DNA from: Oegoconia quadripuncta
Taxonomy: Eukaryota > Arthropoda > Insecta > Lepidoptera > Autostichidae
DNA length: 64,000 nucleotides
Direction of reading: 5' to 3'
Assembly: GCA_949316235.1 (NCBI GenBank)
Contig: OX438750.1
Coordinates: 21,826,865-21,890,864 of the forward strand
This document shows, piece after piece, positions 12,390 to 25,639 of this stretch (within the stretch, counting starts at the first letter, position 1; every line of letters begins with the position of its first letter). The notes below the pieces were generated by a model. It saw nothing but the letters and a program-made list of their open reading frames with translations, had not been told where the DNA came from and did no database searches. Position numbers and translations under genes: made by a program.

Positions 12390-12680
12390 TACACAACGGG
12401 TTGATACTTGACCTCAATCACACCTGATGTTAAGTGAAGATGACGTCGAAGGTGGAAGCGTACTGACCCGGAAACCCCAACACATTTGGGGGACTGGCTA
12501 TCTTATCTCCGACAACCGGAACACAACAATGCTATTAACATTGCTGCTTAGCGGCAGATTTAGATAAGATGGTGGTAGCTAGCCAGGCGGACATTTAAAA
12601 TGCCCTACCACCAACCAAACCGAGTACTTAAACATGTACCCCGCTGGGGATCGAACCCGCGACCTCCGAAACGTAAACCC
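12390..12680 (-). repeat. SINE family 2, near full length
   Basis: Minus-strand copy. The tRNA-like part includes GGTTCGATCCCCAGCGGGG (B box) at the high-coordinate end. The body has GCTAGCTACCACCATCTTAT and the tail lies near ACCCGTTGTGTATAAAAC. Homologous to 49880-50168. Confidence 0.75.
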
Positions 12681-12689
12681 AAACGATAA

Positions 12690-12985
12690 AATCAAAATTA
12701 ACAAATATAGAGACATCGGTTCCCAATACAATTTCCTTGCTTTCGGAGTCGAAACTTTAGGTCCTTGGGGGCCGGGCGCTCTTAAATTTTTCTATAATAT
12801 TTCAAAGCGCTTAGTCGATGTCACTGGTGGCCCGAAAGCTGGTTGTTTCCTCGCTCAACGCTCAAGTATCTGCATACAACGAGTAAACGCTGCCAGCGTT
12901 TTGGGTACCTTGCCTCGCGGCCCCAATTTTTTACATTTTGTTCTAGTTTATTTTAAATTCCATCTCTTTATTTGTTACTGTTTTT
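12690..12985 (+). pseudogene. Non-LTR retrotransposon ORF2 C-terminal fragment
   Basis: Encodes KYRDIGSQYNFLAFGVETLG, KFFYNISKRLVDVTG and QRVNAASVLGTLPRG, the C-terminal end common to one lepidopteran LINE family. It lies immediately next to a SINE family 2 copy. Confidence 0.7.
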
Positions 12986-14644
12986 AAATAAATGACTTAA
13001 AAATAAAAACTACCATAATAGAGTCTAATACAACAAAATGTGCGTGTGGGGTATTACCGTTATTGTATACAGTAACGTGTGTATAAATTTTAATTTAAGC
13101 TACAGATAGACCACCTCTATTATCTAATGCGAGTGTCGCCATCTATGAGTTCGGCTACAATATATTTATGTACAGCCATCTACCGAAATTCGTAGCAACT
13201 ACTTGCAAAGCCCAACGAGCAAATACGATTAGCGTTTCCAGTTCAAAATGTAGTTTGGTAGGGAATGGCTTGCAGAATAGTAACTATTACTGGTAGTCAG
13301 CAGTAGATGTCGCTGTTATAAAAATTAGTAAAATGAAAATGTTTATTTCTTTTTCCACATACACAATAAATTCATAAGGTTGAGAGTTCCTAGTAAGTAT
13401 ATAATATCTTTGGCAGGAAGCTTTAATAAAAGTACGTTGAATTTTGTTCTACTAACATGGAGGGTTCAAAACATTTTCTTATTGTATGGAACAAAGGGGT
13501 AATCCGACCCATAGCAATGAATGACAAATATCCGACTACATACTAAAGAAGTGAAAAAAAAACAAGCTCTTTAATCCACAACTCTTGAATCCACTGATAC
13601 CTAATTTCTCTTAAATCTAGAACATAAAAAAGGAAATTAAAATATCGGTATTCATATTATAGGAACCTAAATTAAAATAAAATGACATTATAAATAATTA
13701 CTATTCTGTAGATTATTTCCCTATTCTCACAGTAAAAGTAGACATCAAAATCTCATTTCAATCTTTTTAATTCGCGTTCTATAAACGCTTATACGTTCAC
13801 GAAATAGGTACCTATAAAAGGTACCTAAAAGATCTGTGGTCGTTTATTACGTACGAGACATTAAAATAAGAAGATTGCGAACCGACACAAATCATAATAT
13901 TAGGAAATTGCTTCAGGGTAACCTTACCAAGTATAAGGTAAATTATTTTTGAAAAAAATATTGGTTTTCGTATAATTGTAGTCACACGTTACGTGTGTTC
14001 GATGTTTATTAATAAATTTTTGATGGATGAATTCTGCAAATTGGAATAGTCATCAAGATGTGTATAAAATGATAGAGCTTGACGAAAGAAATTCAAAAAT
14101 ATACATCAATCTATTTATAAACAAATATCCAGCAAGCAAAATAGCAAGATAAAAACCCGAAAACGGCTATAAATAGGTACGTTCCTATAAAAAAAAACAC
14201 GATAATTGATTTAGGTTGCAGTCTGAGTAGGTTGCTACCAGAATACACCAAACGCACGAAGAGAATAATACTAGGTAATGCCTATGACACAAAGGGATCC
14301 GATTTCGCCTTAAATCAATTTGTTAATGTAATGTTCTATATTTGTAAGTATCGCGCTTTGTCTGCAATAAAAGACTTTAAATTGGTTTCTCCTTCTGAGG
14401 GTTTGCTGGAAGAAATCTCTTAAAGAGATAAGCTCGCCTTTTGTGTATTGTAATTTCTGTCCTATGGTTTTTTTTTCAATGTGAGTGTCTATATGCAATA
14501 AAGTGTTAAATAAAATAAATCAATTATTTCGCCTTTTTTTGTTTTTTTTTTTTTAAATGATTACGTATTTATTTTACGCCATGACATGTGTGTGTATTCC
14601 GTCATGCGTGGTCTAATTTGAGTACGGTTTTTTCCTAAAGAAGA

Positions 14645-14830
14645 GGACAGGTTAACCAGGTTTGATGGAAATTAAATGCAAACAGCTATGGCATGGAATT
14701 CCCTTCCCGTCAGTCTTTCCTGAATCTTACAACCTTGGAATATTTAAGAGCAGATCGTGTGCGTCATCGTTGGCCACATCGTAACTTTCCATCAGGTGAG
14801 ATTATGGTCAAACGCGTGGATAACTCATAA
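14645..14830 (+). pseudogene. LINE reverse transcriptase end and 3' tail
   Basis: AGCTATGGCATGGAATTCCC, TCAGTCTTTCCTGAATCTTA, TTCCATCAGGTGAGATTATG and GTCAAACGCG match the better-kept fragment at 40990-41610. A further copy of the tail is at 45205-45325. Confidence 0.6.
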
Positions 14831-16734
14831 AAAAATCGGTTAAGCTGTTTTGAAGACTTTAGCTTATAACACAGTTTTTTTGTGTGTTTGGACGATGCAA
14901 AAGTCTTTCGGGTGTTTTAAAAATTTTCTGCGTTTTCATATTTAAGATTAAAGCCGGGGTTCTTTGCCATGTTTGATGGCATCGGTAGAGCCGTGTCGAA
15001 GATTTTTAGCTTTTAACATTATTGTTTTGGTCCATGTGGATGATATTTGTTTTCTCCAGGATTTTCTAAGTCATGTTTGCTGCTGCTTTACCCTGGAGGA
15101 ATAACAGAAGTGCCCAATCTTGCTTTTGTTCCAGATAGGTACGTTAATAAGTTTTAGACATAATTGTCTATTTTCAGTGGTGTGAGTTTCACAATATTTC
15201 ATAACTGTTGTGATTATTGAAATAAGGAGTTAGTCAAAACTTTTAGGTTGAAATTCGCGGTTAGTTACGGCAACCCAATTCTTGAGTGTCCGCTAAACAC
15301 TTGGTAAGTTTTTATAAAGAAACAGTCCAATCCAGAGTTTGTTTTATTAAATTAGGTACCTACAGACTTACAAAATAAAAGAGGAACATGTTGTTTACAT
15401 CCATGATTTAAGAACGTGAATTTGTTAGTACTATATACCTATCACTGTGCCGATAACGTCTTATGAGCATAAACTGAAAATGTACTAATTATGTACGAGT
15501 AAATATACACGTACACAAACATTGTTTACGACGAATATTGCGGGTCACTAGAAGACAGTGATATTTCAAAACACAATAGCGATAAAGATAATTCACACAA
15601 AAATATACTTACGTTATAAATAGGTTAATAAGACATCAAAAATATTACAGATGATTAGCACCTTACGAGAATTGAGAAGCGTGATCAAAAATAGTATAAT
15701 TGAATCCCAAAAACTGGCAGAACAACCGTCTTGCGTAAGGTTTCACTCTTTATCTCCGGAGTGCATCATCAGGTCGTAACCAAATTTATATGGGACCACC
15801 TTGGTGAGAAACCCTATAAAAAAAAAACAATCATCCAAATCATTTAACAATTGACGAAAATATGAATGAAACCTTCCCCATTTATGGAGTCGGTTAAAGA
15901 TATGCTTACCATTCTAAAAGGAAATACGTTCATTGCTAATAATAACTTGGTAAGTTTTCACATGCAGTAAAGTATTTGTAGTAGTTACAATGTAACTATG
16001 ACAATTTGCAAAGTGAAACGTTAACCATTAACTGTTAAACGTTATTAAAACAATTCAATACACTTTATTGCACAAAAGAAAAACGTTTCATAATATATTT
16101 ACTAGTAGCAAGTACCATAATAAATTTTGGTTAAAATAATTGAAGTATGTTGTACATTCCCGTCTATGATTTAAGGTACTCTATATAGACCTTGACATCC
16201 ATTTAGATATAATCTTTCATCGACGAAGCAAACAAGGCCGTTGTATCCAACTTGGCCCCATTTTCACGTTTGAATGGGATATACTGTGTCGGGGAGTTCA
16301 GGACCACCAAAATGAACTTTAAATTATCGATACTCAAAGGAATACAATTAAAAAATTTATATTTCACAATTAGATGTTAAAGGAGAAAACTGGCATATCA
16401 AATCAAACTTAACCTACCTAGAAAAAATTATACCAACGGCTCAAGACATACAATACAATACGATACGATACAAATACTCTTTATTGCGTAAAATCATTTA
16501 CAATAATTTGTGATGATAACAATAGAACACAATTAGGCGGTCTTATCACTAAAAGCGATCTCTTCCAGACAACCCACAGCTATGGGACATTTGTAGGTAG
16601 AAAAACAGGTAGAAAAAAAGGAATATCCCTAAATTAACGATACATGGTGCCAAACCACCTGAGAATATAATAAATTTAGTTCTGTATATTGCAAAAGGTG
16701 AACCGTGGATGTTGCTTCAAGCTTTAAATCTCCG

Positions 16735-17310
16735 ACACGTTACAAGTACAGAACTGCTCTCCACGTGAGTGTCGTGAAAGCGACTAAGGGATTTTCCATC
16801 AAATTTATCTACAAACCTGCAGCCGTATAACGTAAAAATTTTTGCGATCGATCGCAAAAAATTGGCGTTTAGCTGCACGTTTTAATGGCGATGAGTTCAC
16901 CCCCTGTCATTACATTCCACTATATTTCAAAAAATGAAATAAACCGGTGAATCGTCGCCTACTAATACCGCATTTTCATAAGTTTACGAAAGAAAAAATA
17001 AATCCTAAATTCGTCGAATTGACTAATCACTATGTCTGCGGTGATACAATTTTTGAAAATAGGGCCTCTGATTGGGTGAAATACTTGTGTTCGATTGTTT
17101 ATTAATTTATTTATTTTATCATTTATTGCACACAAGAAAAAACATACAGATACAACATAATTGAGTTGCAAATAATGGGTTTTTTTATTTTTGTCCTATG
17201 AGTTCAAAAACTTAAACGCGGTGTTGAAATATACAAGACGAAATGCTTATGTTTGGGATATCTCTGAACACCCCATTTGGGATGAAGGTCGTAAAGTTAT
17301 GTATGTAATA
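16735..17310. repeat. Unclassified dispersed repeat, copy with gaps
   Basis: GTGTCGTGAAAGCGACTAAG, TTAATGGCGATGAGTTCACC and, farther on, CCCCATTTGGGATGAAGGTC recur at 25640-25860 and 49655-49880. The intervening DNA differs. Confidence 0.4.
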
Positions 17311-17705
17311 ACAAAATAGAATTGCTAATGTGTACTGAATTATCTAGATTATCTATACAATTCAGAACAAGTACAGCTTGTGTACCTTCCTACGTAATTA
17401 TTATAATTACACAAAAAACTCCTGAAAATATATACATATTTAACGTCACGACCTGTATTCTAAATAGCGTGGTCAGAGATATCCCAAAAATTAGTAGTTG
17501 GGTGTCCCAAACAATGAGAGTTTAATGCTTGCTCTGCGGTTCTCTGAGGAAATAAACGTGACAGACAGTGAATCCAGTCGCATTTTGTGACACCGCACGA
17601 GAAGGGACGTTGGTTCTATTCTTTTTACATGCCGAAATCACACACATGAAATCTACGTCAGTTCTGTTTTTTTTTATGTACATAAAAAAACGGGGTATTG
17701 TACAA

Positions 17706-17768
17706 AGGCGTAGCACTTGACCTCAATCACACCTGATTGTCCTGACCCGGAAACTCCATCCTCCCCAA
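17706..17768 (-). repeat. SINE family 2 fragment
   Basis: GCACTTGACCTCAATCACAC, then GACCCGGAAACTCCATC after an internal deletion. A (AATAAG)n run follows at 17779-17805. Confidence 0.55.
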
Positions 17769-17778
17769 ACAGTACTGA

Positions 17779-17805
17779 TAAGAATAAGAATAAGAATAAG
17801 AATAA
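17779..17805. repeat. (AATAAG)n microsatellite
   Basis: Four tandem AATAAG units plus a partial one, next to a SINE fragment. Confidence 0.85.
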
Positions 17806-18212
17806 TTTATTTAACCACAGGTAAAGTCAGTAAAAAAAAACAACCGGTAAAATTTTGTAATATTAATTAGAATTTCTAAAAGTACGTTCCCAGCTGATGC
17901 TCATGCTAAGCATTAAAAATACTTGTGTTATAAGCATCAGCTGCTAACTCCTCAATGGACTCCTAAATTTACATTAATAGAACAAAATCTAAGTACTATG
18001 GTATTTAAGTACTACTGATGGATGATTAGTTTGATGAGACAACTGGATTAAAAAATTTCGTGTCTTCTAAGAAGTACTATCATATCATATAATCACTAGG
18101 CTATCAGAAGATCATAATCTGTCTGGTATAGAACAATGATCCGATCCTAAGTAAGGCTGGGGATCGATTTTTTAATTTCAGCACTCGCATATTTCCTTCG
18201 TAACCTAGAAAA

Positions 18213-18250
18213 AATTCTACAAGTCTACTTTAGAGTAGACTTGTAGAATT
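18213..18250. repeat. Perfect hairpin, 17-bp stem, 4-nt loop
   Basis: AATTCTACAAGTCTACT (18213-18229) is followed after TTAG by its exact reverse complement (18234-18250). Confidence 0.95.
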
Positions 18251-19369
18251 CTTTAGAGAATCATTTTAAAAATACTTATTCCCGTAAATTCCCCAATAGA
18301 CAGGAGCGTTAATTTGAACTCTCCAGTAAATAGAACGATTTTGAATTTGGAATCAATAAAAAAATAGGAAGAACTGTCGCATCCATGAGCACTATAAGAC
18401 TGTATGCGAATTTAAAAAAGAAATGTCACACAGAGTCGAAATCTTATATTCGTGTTGTATGCAAGTAGGTATAATTATTCTCTTATTTTTGAAACAAGAA
18501 CTAGATCTATTTTCAAAATAAAAGAATTAATTGTAACTATTTACATAGAACACGAAAAGTGATGTGATTTACTTTTGATATTCTGGAGTGCAAAACGAAT
18601 CTATAAAGACACCTTGCGCATCAATAACGGTCAGGCCGTTTAGGCTCTGTAGCCTAACAAGAAATTTACATACATGCATTCGATAAAAACATTATCAATA
18701 GAAAACAATGGAGGCTATCCCGCACAGTTTCTAAATAGTTTGAATTATTCTGACCATCGACTACAGACCTATTATCGAAATTGGGTACGTACCGTATACC
18801 TATATAAAGGTATACTTGGTTAGTTAGGTACATTTAATTATGCACCTTTAATTATGCATGCATACACCTTTACATTTATTCCTTACCTGGATCTCGCCGG
18901 ATACAGTAATCTACGTAAGATATAACAAGTAAAAGGCAAATAAGTCACCTCCAAAATAATAAATTATTGTGTTATGTCATGGCCATGATCTAAGACCCGG
19001 AGAAAATGGTCTGAGAGTTTATTATCATCTCGAATGAGATAATAGACAATTTATAATTATCTTGAGGTGAATCCATTCGGGTTATCAGCGAGACAAATAA
19101 ATTATGTAGGTAAACGATAAACTCCTTTTAGGGTTCCTTATAGAAAAATGAGAGTAAAGAACGGTGTCGAATAGGACTAGTTAGTAGTTTTTCTATAAGA
19201 TAAATGACATCTTATGAATTTTATGTCGATGGTAAACCGAAGTTAAGGCGATGTGGCTTTGAAATGGTATTTCGAGAAACGATACCTCGGTCTCTGAGAA
19301 CATTTGACTATTGAACGATTACTCTACAGAACGAATGAACGATGAATGTTTGCTCAAACTTTTTTAAGA

Positions 19370-19660
19370 ACAACATCTCACTTAATGTTAAATGCCGAAG
19401 ATGGAAGCGTACTGATCCGGAAACCCCATCTGATTTGGGGGACTGACTATGTTATCCCTGACAACCGGAACACAAAAATACCATTAACATTGCTGTTTGG
19501 CGGCAGACTTAGGTGAGATGGTGGTAGCTAGCCAGGCGGACATTTTTTTAAATGCCCTACCATCAACCAAACGAGTACTAAACATGTACCCAGCTGGGAA
19601 TCGAACCCGCGTCCTCCGATTCGTAAACCCTATATTGTCTACATAGAGCCACGTAGGCGG
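19370..19660 (-). repeat. SINE family 2 copy
   Basis: Body GCCGAAGATGGAAGCGTACT to GGTGGTAGCTAGCCAGGCGG, then the tRNA-like part GGGAATCGAACCCGCGTCCT and GAGCCACGTAGGCGG. The tail end is truncated. Confidence 0.75.
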
Positions 19661-19984
19661 TCAATAGAAAGATGAACCGATTAACGAAAGAACTGTTGAC
19701 CGGCGAACCGGCATCAGGAAATTGTTCTGCCAGTAATTGTTGGTCAGTCAATCGTTCGGTCTATCAATTGTTCGTTGGTCAACAAGTCTGTCGAGCCGTT
19801 TCGAAATTTAAAAAACAAAAAAGAACTCTACATTTCCACTATTCATCTCCTGGCTTTATCATCAGATCGTCGATAGTGTAATAAATGGGACTCGTCAAAA
19901 CGAATCATATGAGCCCTAAGGGATTTACTGGTAGCCACTGAAAAGTTTCACCATCTATCTCCTGGCTCCATCATCAGATCACCA

Positions 19985-20420
19985 ATTTTTTTTTTATTTG
20001 AGAGGGCGGCAAACGAGCATGCGGGTCACCTGATGGAAAGCAATCACCGCCGCCCATGGACACCCGCAACACCAAAAGAGTCACAGATGCGTTACCAGGA
20101 AGGTGTAGGCTCGTTTCTTGAAGGTTCCAATGTCGTACTTGTTCGGAAATACCGCTGCAGGAAGTCCGATCCACAGGGTGGTCGTACGTGGTAGGAAGTT
20201 TCTTGAGAAACGTAAAGTGGTAGACTTCCACTCATCCAGGTGATGTGGATGGAATTTTAATTTTCGGCGAGAAGTGTAACGGTTAAGTTGAGCAGCGGGT
20301 ATTAGCTCGAACAGTTCTTCAGAACACTCCCTATGAAATATGCGATAGCGGATGCAGAGGGACGCGACGACGCTAATTGCTAATGCTTTTCTAACGAATC
20401 CAATATAGGGTAAGGGTATA
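19985..20420 (-). pseudogene. CR1/Jockey-like retrotransposon reverse transcriptase C-terminus
   Basis: The minus strand encodes [59 protein letters not shown] and [11 protein letters not shown]. The tail includes CCATGGGCGGCGGTGATTGC and an A-rich end. The 5' part is truncated, as usual for LINE insertions. The source is clearly the same as for 10809-11150. Confidence 0.85.
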
Positions 20421-21524
20421 AGTTGAAGCGCAGATTGCATAGCACATAGTATTAGGGACTGTTATTAAACAAGTGGACAAAATGAAGCCAAAACCGTCCA
20501 CCATTGACTACTGATTAATATTGACCACTGTTAACAGATCACTAAAAATGGTAGTCCAAAAAATACGGAACTCTGGTTACACGACCTGTTACCATAATAA
20601 TACTATTTTAGTGAAGTGAAAACTTATTCAATTAATTGAAATTGCATCATTTTCTTGAAAACAACATCACTTTCTCGTAAACATTATGTAATGTAGATAT
20701 AAATCACTTTCACTGAAATCTTAAAGGAAACGGTCTAGTTTTAATGTGAATCGGAAAATTTATATTTCATAGAATGCTGTTAATTTAAAATAGGATTTGT
20801 GTGTGGAATAGGCTTAACTACCATCGACTCAAACAACGATGCTAACTACCTCACGAAATCACGAAATGCGCTCGCTGCAGGAGATGAGACTTCTCACACT
20901 ATGAGAGGATATGGGTAATATCCACCACGCGAGCCCAGTGCAGATTTATGTCTGGTGTTGACCACTCATCATCTAGTGTTTTCAAGCTGCCCATTGTAGG
21001 CCATCGACAATCAACTGAAAACAACCACGAACTATTGTTTAAAGTGCCCCATAAACCACGGAAACCCACTTCAATAAAATGTCACTCGTCACCACGAATG
21101 CATGGATCGTACAAAAGTTGGTTTACTTCTTTAATCGAAAATGATTAGCTTTACCTATCAGGGCGCTAATCAATTTTGTCAAAATTAAACTATAACCAAA
21201 ACTTTACGTTACGCACATATATCGCGCTAATTTTTTCAGCGAAATCAGCCTAGGAATTTTTTATACTCGTCATAAGTTCTAAACGTTTTGCGTTTGTTTT
21301 TACTTTGGTAACGTCAACGATTTAAGGTAGGTAGGTACTTATCAAACTCATAGAATTTTATAATGATCATCTCGCACTTTCATCACTTTCACCTTTTATT
21401 TACTCATTTAGTTTCTACCCTATTTTATTCTAGTTTTCAATAGAGGATAGCATTGGTATGGTGACATGGTATATTGTTCACTTTGTCCCATTCCTCTCTG
21501 GCCACAAGAAAATTAAACTATTTA

Positions 21525-22393
21525 TACAGGGCGTCCCAAAGTTATGGGACATGAAGGGGAAGTACCTTAAATATTGTAGATAGTGAATTTTGCTCAAAGA
21601 AGACTTTATGTTATTTTTAGAAGTTAGTAATTCTGCATTCATAGATTTTCTAAAAATTACTTGCTTCGGCTGGGAATCGAACCGACTTAAATGTGAAAAA
21701 AAAAACACCCTACTTTTATGATGCCAATCGAAAGAATAGCTAAAAAATAATAACTCTGCCTAAGTAACATAGTATTTTAAAAGAAAGGAACAACATAAAA
21801 TGATTGAGTCAAATTTCAAGAAAGTTATTTATTGCTAAAGTGATTTCTTCTTTTGGGGATACGTGAAAGATATGCTATACAAAAAGCGATACGAGAACGT
21901 AGGCGAGTTGCAAACAGAATTGTGCCATATCACATCGAGTGTTCACCATAAAATGATTAGAAAATCAACAGGCAGCGGGCTCATTAAAAGATTGGCGATT
22001 TGCGTAAGACAAGAGGGATCACATTTTGAGCATTTAATTAATTAATTTACAAAAAAATACCTACTTAATTGACTACGGCAGTTTCATGTATGTTTTTTAT
22101 TTGATTAAAATGATTAATTTCACGTTGTTCCTTTCTTTTAAAATACTATGTTACTTAGGCAGAGTTATTATTTTTTAGCTATTCTTTCGATTGGCATCAT
22201 AAAAGTAGGGTGTTTTTTTTTTCACATTTGAGTCGGTTCGATTCCCAGCCGAAGCAAATAATTTTTAGAAAATCTATGAATGCAGAATTACTAACTTTTA
22301 AAAATAACATAAAGTCTTCTTTGAGCAAAATTCACTATCTACGATATTTAAGGTACTTCCCCTTCATGTCCCATAACTTTGGGACGCCCTGTA
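21525..22393 (+). mobile_element. Foldback mariner-like element with 271-bp inverted repeats
   Basis: The ends are TACAGGGCGTCCCAAAGTTA and its complement, with a TA dinucleotide on each side (target duplication of the Tc1/mariner superfamily). The arms 21525-21795 and 22123-22393 are near-perfect reverse complements. The 327-bp centre keeps only the end of a transposase. Total length is 869 bp, so it cannot move without a helper. Confidence 0.9.
21845..22045 (+). pseudogene. Transposase C-terminal remnant inside the foldback element
   Basis: Encodes DFFFWGYVKDMLYKKRYENV near the start and KRLAICVRQEGSHFEHL before the stop. Both are conserved at the C-terminus of Tc1/mariner-type DDE transposases (the WGYVK region and a HFEHL end). 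The catalytic part is absent. Confidence 0.8.
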
Positions 22394-22617
22394 TATTTAA
22401 TTTATGCTAACAATATCTATTTTTTTCGTCCAAATGGGCGATTTTCTGATCGCGTAGTAAAGTAGTTCAAAATGTCTCGAAATCGTATTTCTTACATTTT
22501 AATTTAATTTCTACATTGTCCAGAGCCATGTCTAAGCATATAAAAATTGATAGCCATTGGAAAGTCGCCCATGCTTTCTATGGTGGCAGCAACTACTTCG
22601 CTGGGGAGGGGCCGGGG

Positions 22618-22634
22618 ACGACGACGACGACGAC
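22618..22634. repeat. (ACG)n microsatellite
   Basis: Five and a half ACG units within a locally GC-rich stretch (GGGGAGGGGCCGGGG just before). Confidence 0.8.
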
Positions 22635-23099
22635 TGGTAACCAGCAACACTGCTGAGATTGAGTGGTAAATCAAAAACGTTCCGTTCGAATGGTAAAAAC
22701 TTCGTAAAAGGCACGATAAAGGCGAATTGGATATGCGCGGGTGGAATGAGCAAAATTGAAACGAGTATTAAATTATAGGATAAAAAATGTTGGAGATTAT
22801 ATTTCTGTAGGCATTGACCCCGTCGTCCTTACGTTATATGTTTTTTAGTTCATATAAAAACAAACTGCATTGCAGTCCTAGAAAAATGATTTCCAAAAAC
22901 ATTGTAGACACCTCGTATAAACTTTCCCATTATGGCGAGTACGTTTTTACTACGACATGAAAACATTGTGATTGTTATTATTATTACATCTTTTTTCCAC
23001 TGTGCTTTTAAATTAAAGTCTGCTTTTATCTCGAAGTAAGGTTTATAAAATGGGGCTTTGATTGGCCATAAGGCGTTTAAAAAAAATCCTTTTTTTTTC

Positions 23100-23330
23100 T
23101 ACGCCCAACGGGTTAGCACTTGACCTCAATCACTCCTGATGTTAAGTGAAGATGAGGCCGAAGGTGGAAAGGTACTGCTGATCCGGAATCTCCATCTTAT
23201 TTGGGGCACTGGCTATATTATCTCTGACAACCGGAAAGCAACAATGCTATTAACATTGCTGCTTGGCGGCAGATTTAGTTAAGATGGTGGTAGCTAGCCA
23301 GGCAGACATTTAAAACCACCACCAACCAAA
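23100..23330 (-). repeat. SINE family 2, lacking the tRNA-like head
   Basis: GCACTTGACCTCAATCACTC through GACAACCGGAAAGCAACAAT to GGTGGTAGCTAGCCAGGCAG and ACCACCACCAACC. A short reversed scrap of the same family follows at about 23408-23456. Confidence 0.75.
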
Positions 23331-23620
23331 TTATTATTGGTTAACTAGCAACATCCATCTTATCAAAGCCTGCAATGTTGATATGGGATTAAGGTGTAAG
23401 TGGTTTTATTGAGCCCGCCTCCATCTTCAGCCTCATCTTCATGATTGAGGTCAAGCGCTTATGCATTATGCATCGTAGGATGGTATTATAGTCTATCAAC
23501 CATATCTTTGGGAGCTTATTGTCATTGGACAATAATTAAGGGATGGAGGGAAGCAATCATTCTATCAAATATATTTTATGCGCAATATTTTATACAGCAG
23601 GTTCACAAAAGATCAGGTGC

Positions 23621-23659
23621 TATCAACCACTAACCGCGCTCATCGGTTAGTGGTTGATA
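23621..23659. repeat. Perfect hairpin, 16-bp stem, 7-nt loop
   Basis: TATCAACCACTAACCG (23621-23636), loop CGCTCAT, then the exact reverse complement (23644-23659). Confidence 0.95.
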
Positions 23660-24009
23660 TTGGATGAAATGAGATGGATATGAGTTGATAGCATTGGATG
23701 AGTGCGAGCGAGCGAGAGTGGAAGACGCAAAAGTAGTATGTCAGGATCGTTACATGTGAAAATCAATAGTATCTGCCTACCTCAAGGCGTGAACCTAATG
23801 TACGTATTTTGTACAGAATTTTATTGTAACACCAGACGGGCCTATCGGTAATAAATAAACAAAAAATATATTACATAGTTTCTAACTAGAAGCAATTACT
23901 CGGTCAACTCATCATCATGACTGTTATAAAAATCTTGTACGTCATCCATCACGATTGATAATGATTACCTCCATGTTGTATTTATATTTTGCTACTGTCG
24001 ATTTAAAGT

Positions 24010-24421
24010 ATTAGGTCCTTACCTATAAAATTGGCGTTTTGTATGAAGAATTTCATTAAGACTGTTTTCTCCATACAAACATTTTTGATTTTTTTTTGGG
24101 AACGGTAAATCCAAATTTAGCGAAACTTTGTGTGTATTATCGGATAGCATTAAGTTAAGTATAGGCAGCGTTAATTTTTAAAAGTAACCGCTTTATAAAA
24201 GTTTCAACGAATCTAAGTAATGATTATGGGAAGCACATGAAAAGAGCTCTGTTCAATTTTGTTTTATTATGTGATTTAGCTCAGAAATAAAAAAATATTT
24301 CATGTGAAACCTTGACATAATATTCCATTTTCCAAATAAAAAAGAAATTTGAATATAGCTTTGAAAATTGCAGGAATTAGTACATATGATTAACGAAGAA
24401 AAACAGACCCAATATTTATTT
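24010..24421. repeat. Unclassified 0.4-kb repeat, copy 1
   Basis: Aligns over its full length with 37548-37957: AAATTGGCGTTTTGTATGAA, AGGCAGCGTTAATTTTTAAA, GATTATGGGAAGCACATGAA, AAAAGAGCTCTGTTCAA and GTACATATGATTAACGAAGA. No inverted ends or coding frame were seen. Confidence 0.8.
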
Positions 24422-24785
24422 CGTTTGTAACGTATTGTACGAACAATCTTACGAAGTAAATAACCAATATCAATCCAGATGCCCATCTATTTTGTCCCAT
24501 AAAGAATTTCTCCAAAAAGTTATGCAACGTATAATGTAACATAAATGCAGAAGATATCACCCTAATATTTTAAATGGGTAACTTTGGATAAATAGCAAAA
24601 AAGTAAGTACATACTCACGCTGTAATGCTTGAACGATTTGGATGTGGTACAGAGATGGGACTATTTCTTGACTTTCAATCGCGGAAATTTCAGATGTGTG
24701 CCAGCAGATGATAAAGGCGAATGCGATGTTCCTAATAATCTTTAATTCATTTTTATCATTTTATCTGACATTCAAGGTAAAAATT

Positions 24786-24980
24786 ATAATTGCGTAAGTT
24801 TGGGTGTTTGTTTACTTGTTTGTTGCTCAATCACGGCGAAACAGATATACGCATTTCCATGGCTTTTGCTATACAGATAGAACACACGATAAAGTGAGTA
24901 GTTCCCGCGGGATATACAAATTAAACATATCCGCGTTAAAGTTTTTCAAACGCAGGCGATGTCGCAGTCATAAAACTAGT
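24786..24980 (+). mobile_element. Helitron-like (Lep1-type) element, near full length
   Basis: TTGCGTAAGTTTGGGTGTTT, TTGTTGCTCAATCACGGCGA, TAAAGTGAGTAGTTCCCGCG and an end at ...AAACTAGT. The usual GCCGCGGGC near the 3' end has decayed. Confidence 0.65.
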
Positions 24981-25639
24981 AAGTGATAAAATAAAAATGT
25001 GTAATTTTTTTTATCAGCGTGATTAATATGTATACCCATGCTAAATTTGCTTTTGAGCAAAGTCGCGACAGACAGAGATCGCACGGCGAAACTATAAGGG
25101 ATCCTTGGTGACTACGGAACCCTAAATGGGGATTCCTTTTAGTAAAATTTTCTAACGTCAATATTTAAGATACTTTACCTACATGTCCATTGTCCATTGA
25201 TCTGGGACAACCTGTACTTGATAAGTAGAAATGCAGTAGCAGGAATCTTGCGAAACTCTTGTAGCAAGTTTATTCCTCAATTCTAGAAGGTGGGGGAATA
25301 TTTTTTCCCATCTCACACTGCTCAAGGGTAATTAAAATTTCGGGATTTAAAATAAATGCAAGACTAAGGCCCGCATTAATAAATCGTTCTTGAGATTGAG
25401 ATCGCGTGTCGGTCTCAAGCCCATTTTTCTGATGCTGTTTTAATATGCAACAGATTCTCAAGAGTCAACTTGAGGCCATGTCAATCTTGAGAACAGTTTA
25501 TTAATACGGGTCTAAGACTCAATAGTTCTGATGGTCTTGCATCTTTGGACTACTTAGGTGTTTTAGCAATTTAATTTAAATAATAAAAAAAAAGCAAATC
25601 ATAGTGCCATCTGGTTTCGACAATTAAAAAGAATAGAAC

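Noticed and set aside
20081..20440. 119-codon open frame on the minus strand
   Set aside because: It is the C-terminus of a truncated CR1/Jockey-like reverse transcriptase, with a sister fragment at 10809.
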